Shown here one piece after another: positions 54,626 to 64,000 of a DNA stretch of 64,000 nucleotides. Where the stretch lies: NCBI GenBank assembly GCA_022559845.1, contig CM040128.1, positions 267,350,698 through 267,414,697 on the forward strand, given 5' to 3'. Origin of the DNA: Amorphophallus konjac. Lineage: Eukaryota > Streptophyta > Magnoliopsida > Alismatales > Araceae. The position numbers were made by a program, and so were the translations under genes. The notes below the pieces were generated by a model, which was given only the letters and a program-made list of their open reading frames with translations, was not told the DNA's origin and ran no database searches. Position 1 is the first letter of the stretch; every line of letters starts with the position of its first letter.

Positions 54626-57200
54626 AAGACACATTGCCCAAACCACCAGTAGAAGTACAATCAGTCGGTACTTGATCACCTAGGTAAAAATAGTGATGAG
54701 TCTTGGTTACTGTGCAGAACCGGGAGAAGTCCTCTCCACCTTAACCAGTGGTACTTGTCCACCTCCAAGATTTCAATCCCCGTTACCCTCGGGGCCAGTA
54801 CAGTGTGAACCTCCCCATAGGGGTATTTTTATGACTTGGTTTCAGTCTCCCCCTATGGTGGCAGTGTCCATTTGACAGTAATAACAGTACGGTAACTATA
54901 AATATGACTTATATGAAATGGACACATGCCACTCAAAAATTCATGCTATGAACATTAAGTATAAAATATGCCAATACTGAAAATTCTTTTTTTTTAATTT
55001 CTGAAATTCTCAACTTATCCAAATATAAGGGCAGATATATATATATATATCAAAATTACTAATTCTCTTTACACAGATCAGAATGTCTTTAAATTTCAAG
55101 GAATCAATCAATTCACATAAAGGATCAAAACAAAAAATTATCATCATTTTTTAAACAATTGTTATAATTTTTTCAGGATTATTTATACTTCATTTATACA
55201 TAGAAAATTTATAATTCTGTTCTCCGAACTCTGAATACATTGAAATTTTAGGAAACTAATATATTTACAAGAAGGATCAAAACAAAAAAAATTCATCATT
55301 TTTCAGACAGTAATTATATTTTTTTTTGAAATTACATATTCTCCAACATGCATCATAAATTGACTAACTTTAGCTACAAAATTCAGAAGTCTATTAAACA
55401 TTTACTGAAAATTACATTTGTATGTAATACTACACAGAAAATTTTTCATAATTTTTCACGAATGAATTCAAATATTTTCATAATCATTTAAATTCTCCTA
55501 TGCATGAAAAATTTACTAAATTTAATGACAGTATTCTAAAAAATCACCATCATTCATAATCAAAATATCATTTATAAAACTTTTCATTATTTTTCACACT
55601 ATATTACTAATACGTGGATAGAATAACAAAATGCATCATGAATAATAAGTCAACTAAATATATCCACAATGATCAGAAAATTACTCAAAATTTACTGAAT
55701 GTTGTTTCAGACAGAAGTATCATATAGGGAAAACTTCACTATTTTACATTCAGTATTTCGAATTTCTGAAAATTTATATTAATTTCTAAGATTTCCAACA
55801 ATAGTTTTTAAATAGAGAAAAGTATTCAAAATGTTCACAATGACTGAAATATACTACACATTAACTTATAAATATCATATATCAGTTTTATAACATTCTC
55901 AGGATTTTTCACAGAATATTAATATTTATTCAAAATTTTTAATTATTTGTTCAAACATTAAAAATTATACAAGTCAAGATTCTCTGATCAGAATAATATG
56001 AAATTGTAATACATTAGTTATAACATGCATTTAACTTTTTCGGTAAAGTTTCAAAATTTTTCATATAATAGTTCTATTTATCTCGTAATTTTATACTTCT
56101 AATAACTTATTGAAAATTCTGTAAGTTCACTTACATACATCCATAATTATTGGCATTTTAAGAATATATCACACACAATGTAATAACTATACTGTGAAAT
56201 CGTAAGATTTTTATGAATAGTATATATAATTTCTATATAATTATTTATTTTCTTATCATGTATTAAAAATTGATTAACAGAAATATCGTAGTCTAAAAAT
56301 AATGAAACTTTTTCTACACGTAGGTCTCATAGTAAGATGTATTCTTACAATTTATGGTGATTTTATATGACCCCTTTAGACTTTTAGTATAATTAAACAC
56401 CTTTAAGATAATATTAAAATATTTATAAACATGAATATAATTTGAATCAGACATTTAAATTTTTACAGAGAGCTTATAATATCAGGTCCCATGGTTCTGG
56501 AAACTTTCTAAATTTATCATGCACCGTTGCTAATTTTAGTGTATTAATCACTTAATTTTACCTTTAATCACATGCATTAACACTAATGATCTCATGATAA
56601 TTCGACTAGATGTGATCACACATGGTGAAATACAGATCTATAGATTTAATTATCCTTATAGATGATAATTAACACACCTTAAATCATTTTAAATATGTTA
56701 ATCATGCTAATCAAGAGAATTAAATACTAAATCCCTTATCTTAACGAAGCTTAAACACCTCCTTAATAACTCCTGCACTCTCTCCTTCAACACTTCACTT
56801 AGCCAGCCTCCAAGAAGAGCAAATGAAATCCCTCTCATGTTTATTTATATGGGTTTTACTCTAATCAATCTTAACCATTAATTTAAATCAAGGGTGGAGA
56901 TTAAATATTTATTTTAATACTATTAAATTGAGAATTTGACATTCATACCTACACCAACTCACTCAGCCCATTCTTTTGACTATCTCATATTTTTTATTTT
57001 TTTTATATATAGGGCACATGGACTTTTGACTAATAAGAAAGGAAATGATTTAAACTAATAGAAAAGGCTTAATAAAATAATAAAAAGATTTTTTTTATAA
57101 ACCGTCGCAAGTGGCCGAACGGGAGGGGGGGGCGCTCTCGCGTACGCCTCCCGCGTGCCCCCCGCCCACCCACGCGCGCGCTCGCGCACATGGGCGGCCG
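54626..57200 (-). mobile_element. LTR-like AT-rich region, orientation probably minus
   Basis: 54640-54890 holds a GC-balanced patch with CCCCGTTACCCTCGGGGCCA; 54960-56740 is AT-rich with recurring phrases such as GGATCAAAACAAAAAATTAT. On the minus strand CCATATAAATAAACATGAGA at about 56835-56854 looks like a TATA box with a leader running left, and 57113-57188 is a sharply GC-rich patch upstream. This resembles U3-R-U5 of a long gypsy LTR, but ends and target duplication were not found. Confidence 0.35.
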
Positions 57201-58199
57201 CCGATTTTTTTATTTTTTTAACAATTTACCCCTTTCATCATTTTTTTAAAATTATTAGCCCCCTTCTTTTTTTTTGCTTTGTTTATTATTATTTTTCTTT
57301 CTTCTCTTTCCTCTTAACTTTTAAACCTCTTTCTTTCTTAATTTCTTTTTTTTTTACAGTGACTAAAATTTATATAATAAGACTAATCATTTATATATTT
57401 AGGCATAATCAATTTTTTAAATAAATAAAACATTAAACTGTAAATTTGTACGGCATTACGTATTCATTTTTAGTACATATTAAAAATAATTAAATAATTA
57501 AAATAAAATAATTTTTTTAAAAATGAATACATATCTATTCATAAAAAATTAAAAAAAGTCAAATATGATCTTTGACCTGTCATTATTACCCGGTTAAATC
57601 ACTACCTATCAAATCACATTTAATTAAAAATATGTTATCCCACCTCTTTACTTCTTGGTAACTCAAATAAAAAATTAGTTAATCTTAAGTTATTTAAACG
57701 AGTTGAGTTAACCCAATTTTGATCTAACTCCTTGTCAAAGTAAGGTTGAATTTTTAGGCAAACCGAATTATATGAAGGGTTAATCTTAGACTGCATTTGA
57801 AAATCATTCCACCATAACTTTTGAGATAAAAACACTCGACCACTTTTAATTTTTCTCAAATGGGCAAAAGTGCTCTGAGCTTCCGTGCAAAGTAAATTTT
57901 GAGGAAGAAAGAGAACAAGGCACAAAAGTGCCCAATTCTCTTAATTCGTAGAAGCTGCATTAACCTGGATTCTTAAGATTTGTAATCATTCATAATCTCT
58001 AACATTATATATCTATGTCAGAGAAGAGGATTTCCAAAAAAATTGTGAATGCAGGGACGTTTCCAAAAGGGGCCTCAAACTAACGTAGGATTTTAAAACG
58101 CACCGAAGGAGGTGAGTTAGAGTTGATCCCCTCCCATTAATGTATCCTCTCTCCTCTCTCTCTCTCTCTATCGCTCTCTCTCTCCCTCCTATTTCTTTA
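57201..58199. other. AT-rich spacer, no gene
   Basis: T-rich then mixed sequence. 57560-57760 shares phrases with 60620-60790 (GAGTTAACCCA, ATCAAATCAC), so it belongs to a dispersed repeat. A (CT)n stretch lies at 58147-58190. Confidence 0.5.
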
Positions 58200-60600
58200 T
58201 ATTTAAAAGCGAACTATTAAAAATTTTATCATATTTAAATTTTAGTTACTAATAATAATGATAGTTATTATCAAATTTTTTATTATTGTAATGGCATGTT
58301 TATCATATAAAAGCTATTAAGAATATTTATTAAATAAAAAAAATAAAATATGAAAGTGATAGGTAACTTTTAAAGATATTTTTTAACTTTTAAATTTTAA
58401 TTAATGACATTAACGATGTTATTTATCAAAAACATTTATTTGTAAAATATATAAATTGTACTTAATATATTAAAAAATTAAAAAATATGGTAAAATAAAT
58501 CTTTTTACAATGAATAGTAACCTACACGCATAATTAACGAGGTTTTGTCTTTTTAATTTTAATTAGTGAGATTAATTAGATTATTTATAAAAAATTATTT
58601 TCAAGATATAGCCATTTATAGAATATATTAAATCATTAAAAATTAAATTAAAAAATTTAAGAAAACATTAACCTAAACCCATGATTAATGACATTTATGT
58701 CATCTAAAATTTAATTAGTGAGATTAATTATGATATTATTCAAAAGATTTATTTTCAAAGTATATTCATTTTATATAATATGAGGAGGGCCCATCTTGTC
58801 GGCCCAATAATGCTCAATCTCCCGTCTACCAAAGGAGCCCAACTGTCCAGGTCCATCGAGCTACCTGGGCAGTTCAATACGTGCATGCGCCCTCCCCCCT
58901 CTCTCTATCTGTCTCTCTGTTATTTCTTTTTGTTTAATATTGAAAGATTTAAATATTTCTGACTTTTGAATTTTATTTAGTTAGATTAATAATCTTATTT
59001 ATTAAAAAATTATTTTATAAAAAATATTTAATATAATATATTAAAAATTTTAAAAGAATATTTAAAAAATTTCAAAAAATGAACAATACTCAATCTATAG
59101 TTAATGCTATTTTTAAATTTTAATTTTAAATAATTATATTAACGATATTAGTTATCAAAAAACATTTCCATAGTATGTTCATTTTATAAAATATATTCAA
59201 AATATTCAAAAAAATATTTAAAATTTTAAAAGTGAATATTAAAACAACCGTAATTAATGACATTTTTGGCTTTTAAAATTTAATTATTGAGATTATGATG
59301 TTAGTTATAAAAAATATTTTCATAATATATTCATTTTATAGAATATAATAGAAATATTTAAAAAATTTAAAATAAAAAATTTGAAAGTGAAATGTAACTT
59401 CAATCCTTAATTAATGATGTTGTCGACTTTTAAATTTTAATTAGAGAGATTAATGATGTTCTTTAGCAAATATATTTATTTTATATAATATATTAAACCT
59501 ATATAAAAGTATTTAGAATTTAACAATTTCAAAGTGAATAGTAATCTTAACTCAAAACTAATGCTATTTTTTACTATTAATTGTTAATTAGTGAGATTAA
59601 TAATGTTATTTATAAAAAATTATTTTCATAGTATATTTATTTTATAGAAAATATTAAATATAGTTTTATAATTTAGAAATTAAAAAATTAGAGTGAGTAG
59701 TAACTCAACCTATAATTAATGGCATTTTTGACTTTTAAGTTTTAATTAATGAGATTTATCAAAAAAATTTATTTTCATAATATGTTCATTTTATAAAATA
59801 TATTAAAATTTTAAAAATATATATTTTAAAAATAAATTTTTAAAGTGAATAATAATCTCAACTTCTAATTAATGACATTTCTGATTTTTAAATTTTAATT
59901 AGTGAGATTAAATATATTATTTATTAGAGAAATGAATTTGTAAAAAAATCATTCCTATAAATGTATTACTAGACATATGACTAAGTTAATTCAAATGGTA
60001 TATAACTATCATTTAAGCGTGATTTTTTTACAAATTTTTGATAAAAAGCAGTGCTATCTGTAAATATATATGACATTTATGCATAATTCAAATTTTTACA
60101 GTGATACATCCTAATACATTTGTAGGGAATAGTTTTTTTTATAAATTTTCATTTAACAACATTTTTATTTAAAAATCTTATTTAATATAAATATTCATTT
60201 TATAGAATATATTAAAAATATTCTAAAAAAATTAAAAATTATAAAGTGAAAAGTAATCTCAAACTCGTAAATAATGATATTTTAAATTAAAATTTTAAGT
60301 AGAGAGATTAATGATATTATTTATCAAAAATTATTTCTATTGTATATTTATTTTATAAGATATATTAAAACAATTTTAAAAATATATAAAAATCAAAACT
60401 TGAAATTAACAGTAAATTTAACCTATAATTAATGATATTTTTGAATTTTAAATTTTAATTAGTGAGATTAACTATTTTAGTTATCAAAATTTTTTTTATG
60501 TTCATAATATATTTATTTTATGTAATATATTAAAAATGTTTAAAAATATTTTTAAAATAGAAATAAAAATTAAATACAATCATGTATAAAATGTTAAAAA
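58200..60600. repeat. Degenerate tandem array, about 155-bp unit
   Basis: The block AATTTTAATTAGTGAGATTA is found at about 58405, 58560, 58712, 58975, 59127, 59281, 59440, 59590, 59745, 59898, 60298 and 60457. Intervals are 150-159 bp except two. The longer one near 58.8 kb holds a roughly 110-bp non-repeat insert (58780-58890, GAGGAGGGCCCATCTTGTCG). The other near 60.0 kb holds the first part of the 635-bp repeat. The unit also occurs at 35.9-36.5 and 54.0-54.3 kb. Confidence 0.85.
59910..60543. repeat. 635-bp dispersed AT-rich repeat, copy 2
   Basis: Second copy of 53661-54295, embedded in the 155-bp array. Confidence 0.88.
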
Positions 60601-60945
60601 AGAGCAAATGTGATATTTAAACTGTGGTTATTATCAAATTAACTCAACACTTAACAAATCACGTGGGATTAAAAATAAATTATCTCATTTTATTACTTTC
60701 GAGTTAATTACTCTGAAAAATATGTTAACTTCAAATTAACTTAATCAGATTAAATTAACCCACTTTTGGGTTAACTCCCTCCGATCCGGAGGTTATTGTT
60801 AGGTTCATGTGAAACACAGGAAACCAAATATCATAACAGCATTATCTTATTCTGTGAAGTTTTATATTATTTCTTGACAAATTAAACGCCCCCTTACTGG
60901 AAACATTGTCCCCTTACTCCAAACGTTGGATCCACACTCAGGGGT
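60544..60945. other. AT-rich spacer upstream of NOP14
   Basis: No gene. GGGTTAACTCCCTCCGATCC at about 60768 is part of a repeat related to 57560-57760. Confidence 0.5.
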
Positions 60946-61512
60946 TCTTTACATAGTTTTTGACCATACAAACCCCTCCATCCCAATCCCCCACCCCCCA
61001 ACGCCCCCACCCTGCTGCGAGCCGCCGCCCTCACCCCCTACCACAAGCCGTCGGACGCCGCCCTCGGTCCTCCCCCGCGCCGATCCTGCTGCTCCTACTG
61101 GCCGCCGCGCTCCCCCCCGAATAGTCTCGCCGTCGCGCCCTTCCGCGCTGCTCCACCGCCGCCGTCTGTCCTGCTCGGCCGCGATCACTGCCGCTCGAGG
61201 CCGCTGGCGGCATCGCGCCGTAGCCCACTGCCGGGTCCCCTCGTCGGAGTCCGATCGCCGGTCGAGCTCCGTCCCCCCCGCCGCAGCCGCCCGTCGCCTC
61301 CCGCCGCTGCGTCGCCGCCCAGCTGCTCTCCCTCACCGCCGGCCGCCGTGCTAGCGCCGCCGCCGATTGCCGTCCATCGTCGCCGCCGGCCGCGCTTTTG
61401 CCGTTGACATCGTACCGTGCCTGTACCACCGTGCCAGGGCGTCGATTCTGCATTGGCACGATCTAGCACGTGCGGTACATAGCGGATCAGATCGATCCGT
61501 AAAACCCTGCCT
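60946..61512. other. C-rich block just upstream of NOP14
   Basis: CCG and CCCC-rich DNA with open frames on both strands of Pro/Arg/Ala-rich low complexity, which I attribute to composition. The right end (GATCGATCCGTAAAACCCTG) resembles the end of the inverted-repeat family at 31.6 kb, so a transposon copy may lie in the NOP14 promoter. Confidence 0.4.
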
Positions 61513-61522
61513 CTGAGCGGCT

Positions 61523-61532
61523 AAAACCCTAG
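61523..61532 (+). promoter_or_regulatory. Telo-box upstream of NOP14
   Basis: AAAACCCTAG lies about 60 bp before the start codon. The telo-box (AAACCCTA) is common in promoters and 5' UTRs of plant ribosomal-protein and ribosome-biogenesis genes, which agrees with the gene's role. Confidence 0.7.
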
Positions 61533-61593
61533 CATATTTAGAAACAGAACAAGAACTTGTCTCTCTCTGTTCTCCCTTGCTTTTGCTTCTCCA

Positions 61594-62164
61594 ATGTCGA
61601 AGAACAGGACGGGATCCACACCGTCCAACGCCACGGGCAAGGTGGAGAGGAAGACAAAGAAGAAGAAGAAGAGCGCGAAGCGTCTCCTCCGCGCCCCGGA
61701 CGCCGCAGCCCAGAAATTCGCGAAGCCGGCGAAGGAGAACCCCTTCGAGAGCATATGGTCCCGACGGAAGCTCGACGTCATGGGGAAGGGTCGGAAAGGC
61801 GAGGGACGCCGCGTCGGCCTGTCCCGGTCTCGTGCTGTCGAGAAGGTGACCTGCCTCCTTTTTTCCCGGCTTGCTCTGCCCATTATATCTAACTGGTGTT
61901 TGTGCTTTCTGTCTCGAATCGTCTTTCTTTCTGTTCAGACCTTGTTCAAGTTATATAAACTTATCTTCTGACGTGGATGGATAGTCTTGTTGGAATATTC
62001 CTGATGGTTTGGTGCCGGCATGATGGCAGAGGAGGAAAACTTTGTTGAAGGATTACGAACGGAGCCGCAAGTCTTCGATGTTCGTTGATAATCGTATTGG
62101 GGAAAATGATGATGAGTTGGCTGAATTTGATAAGGGCATCTTGCGTCTCCAGAGAGAGCGTCAG
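61594..62164 (+). CDS. NOP14: NOP14 nucleolar protein, first two exons
   Basis: Exon 1 (61594-61845, 84 codons) starts MSKNRTG and carries a Lys-rich nucleolar-type stretch (KVERKTKKKKKSAKR), then the family signature NPFESIWSRRKLDVMGKGRK and GRRVGLSRSRAVEK. Exon 2 (62030-62164, 45 codons) continues RRKTLLKDYERSRKSSMFVD, NRIGENDDELAEFDKGILRL and QRERQ, ending at GTAACT. NOP14 is a component of the small-subunit processome needed for 18S rRNA maturation and 40S assembly in the nucleolus. The protein is normally about 850-950 residues, so the rest lies past the window. Phase and splice sites are intact. The start is supported by the family N-terminus and a CT-rich leader. Confidence 0.92.
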
Positions 62165-64000
62165 GTAACTTCAAATTTTCTTTTTTGTTTGTTGTGTTTG
62201 ATGCTGGTCATTCACAATATTGTTGAGTTTTATTCAGTTCCAGATATTCAGAAAGTTCATCTCAAGTAAGCTTCTCTCTAAACCTTGATCTGGACTATTA
62301 CTATTGTGGACGTGTCATACTTCCTTATCTTATCATTGAAGCTATCATACAACTTTGAGAACATGGTGGAAAGTAAGATCTTTGTGCACCACATATCTTC
62401 CAAGAAGTTTATTTATCATCCATTGCCTAGCTGTTGTGTTATTGACAGAACGAAGAATTCTTTGTTCTTTAGAATAATCTCCCATTCAGATGAGAGATTC
62501 GACGGAATGGGTGGTGAGAGACTTTTTCCCCCACATTTTATGAAGTGTTTATAATTAATAATCTTTTCCCAAAGAGCTTAATCCTTGTCCCCAATTTGCA
62601 TTTGCCACTTGAGTCAGCCATCCCATCTTCATCTTTGATCACACAAGCCTTCTTCTAGTCAACTGTGCCAACCTTCCACTTGCCATTGGATGGTTTGTTC
62701 ACTGCATAAACCACCGAAAGGGGCTCTAATTAACAGGTTAAGCTGGCAGTTAGGCGAGATAGGTGATTTAGGAGAAGAATCGGAAGTAGATTGCTCTGAT
62801 GGAAAGTAAAATCCATCAAGAAGGCATTGGTGGCATTTTTGGCATGGTGTATGTGTCTATGCTCCCATGTGTTAACCTGGGGAACCATCGATGGCCGAAG
62901 GAGGAGGATGGTACTAGAGGGTGGCTGGGCAAGATATTGCGCAATGGTATTTTCTTGGTTGGGAAGATCCAGTCCCTTAGATGCTTAGAAAAGGGGCATC
63001 ATGCAAGGACCTACAGAAAGACAGGGAGATGTTAGAGTTATGGCTTTCCAAAAGACTGCTTTAGAAAGTATTGGAAATGGAAGTCTGTTCAGACTTCAGA
63101 GTGGCACTCAGTTTTCCCAGTGTGAAGAGAGCTGAGCAAAAATGGAGAAGAATGATAGAAAGGGATTGAAACCAGTTGACATCTAGTAATCAAAACTTCT
63201 CATGGAGCTGCTTAGTTGGTACTGCAATGGTGACCAGTTGAATGAGTAAATAATCATGATAGTTTTAATGGAGAAGCTGTCAGACATCTCATTTGGTCGG
63301 TTATGTTGGTATGTGTCTTGGAGTGGGATAATGATCTCTTTAAGTTTCCTCATGGGTAAATTAAAGAATCTTCCTTGAAATTCAGAGGATGAGGCCTATA
63401 GAAAAAAGGTGTGAAATGCTATCCTTGGAGTATGAAGTTAAATTGTGAAGCTAGAGGATGGGAGTTTGTGGTTTGTGCTGGTTTGTCCTCAGGGAATTCT
63501 GCTATACTTGTGGCAAATTGAGGCTCCTAGACTTAATATATTAGTGGTACCACCCACTTTCAAAAAAAAAAAAAAATTGAGGCTCCTGGACAGGTAGTTG
63601 AAGGATTCGGTTTATTGCATGGTGTTGATGAAAATACACTTAACTGGGAATCCTTGTCAGGTCAAGGGTCCTGGCTTAATTGGAGGGCCTATAGATGTTC
63701 CAAAGTGATTGAAAATAGGATGGGGTAGTTTTTGTTGCGGGATCAATCTAGTATAGTGGAAATTGGTGATTGTCCAAGTTTGGAAGTAAGGTCCTTTTTG
63801 GAGTGGTCTTTGGAGGATGTTACTTCCACATATTGTTGACATAGAAAATTGAAGGATGGTGCAGAGGGTGCCAAGAGGAAGATGATGATGAGACGAGGGT
63901 TGAATCTGCACAGTGACTTACATGCCTCACAGGAAGCAGATTGACATTGACACAACTTAGGGGATGGAAGAAACATTAGAAGTGTGCCTTTTCATTATTG
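62165..64000 (+). other. NOP14: NOP14 intron (part) with LINE-like remnant
   Basis: No further NOP14 exon is recognisable before the window ends, so the intron is at least 1.8 kb. From about 62.7 kb the sequence has gene-like composition: 62799-63035 is open and contains QSLRCLEKGHHARTYRKTGR, a decayed CCHC zinc knuckle of the kind found in ORF1 of plant LINEs. Many stops follow. I read this as an old LINE ORF1 fragment within the intron; the LINE assignment is inference. Confidence 0.5.
63515..63588 (+). mobile_element. Tiny poly-A-tailed retroinsertion with target duplication
   Basis: AAATTGAGGCTCCT occurs at 63515-63528 and again at 63575-63588. Between them is a piece of about 32 bp (AGACTTAATATATTAGTGGT and on) ending in about 15 A residues. 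This is the structure of an extremely 5'-truncated LINE or SINE insertion. Confidence 0.75.

Noticed and set aside
54434..54679. Leu-rich 81-residue minus-strand frame
   Set aside because: It is a direct translation of the 33-bp minisatellite, not a membrane protein gene.
60926..61459. 142-codon frames on both strands just before NOP14
   Set aside because: C-rich low complexity with mirror-image open frames; no conserved domain.
61900..62270. A third NOP14 exon after 62165
   Set aside because: An open stretch at 62217-62265 lacks the family sequence expected after QRERQ and has no convincing acceptor in phase.
1..64000. tRNA, rRNA and other structured RNA genes
   Set aside because: I looked for tRNA-like A and B boxes and cloverleaf arms; TGGTATCAGAGC strings are primer sites of retroelements, and nothing else met the standard.

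Overview
The window is nuclear plant DNA, most likely from a monocot. Exons are short and GC-rich, introns have GT..AG ends, and intergenic DNA is AT-rich. Several classes of plant transposable element and endogenous pararetrovirus (Caulimoviridae) remnants are present. I cannot name the species.

Layout. 1-11335: a non-autonomous LTR retrotransposon with about 3.1-kb LTRs, a Met-tRNA-type primer site and a polypurine tract, but no recognisable gag-pol. It is interrupted by a 3,551-bp solo LTR with a perfect 5-bp target duplication; that LTR carries about sixty degenerate copies of an 11-bp motif. 11336-12700: decayed Ty3/gypsy RT/RNase H of Tat type, probably the host of the first element. 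13923-15130: the last four exons of a peroxisomal 4CL-like acyl-CoA ligase ending in SKL. 16200-21550: MITEs, a Tat-type LTR remnant and a GC-ended inverted-repeat family. 21787-29773: a complete Ty3/gypsy chromovirus (TSD GACAT) with near-identical LTRs but a broken coding region. 29779-31970: tandem repeats, a C-rich block with a perfect 28-bp palindrome, and a MITE.

33196-34579: an apparently intact five-exon expansin-like A gene with a TATA box. 35390-36670: a repeat with an internal array of about 160 bp period. 36670-53660: AT-rich DNA holding at least six Caulimoviridae-derived segments in both orientations, plus the two C-terminal exons of a NAP1-type histone chaperone. The largest viral block (43059-49846) carries, in order, movement protein, capsid with zinc knuckle, protease, reverse transcriptase, RNase H and a promoter region. 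All its frames are broken, and it is bracketed by 230-bp direct repeats of AT-rich DNA. 53661-60545: a 635-bp duplicated repeat, a 33-bp minisatellite, an LTR-like AT-rich stretch and a tandem array of about 155 bp period. 61594 to the end: the first two exons of NOP14 (ribosome biogenesis) with a telo-box, followed by an intron containing a LINE-like remnant.

The host genes (4CL-like, expansin-like A, NAP1 fragment, NOP14) look like unrelated neighbours. Most of the remaining sequence records nested insertions: the solo LTR lies inside the LARD, the LARD inside a Tat remnant, the chromovirus probably inside an inverted-repeat DNA element, and viral fragments are rearranged with a host gene fragment.
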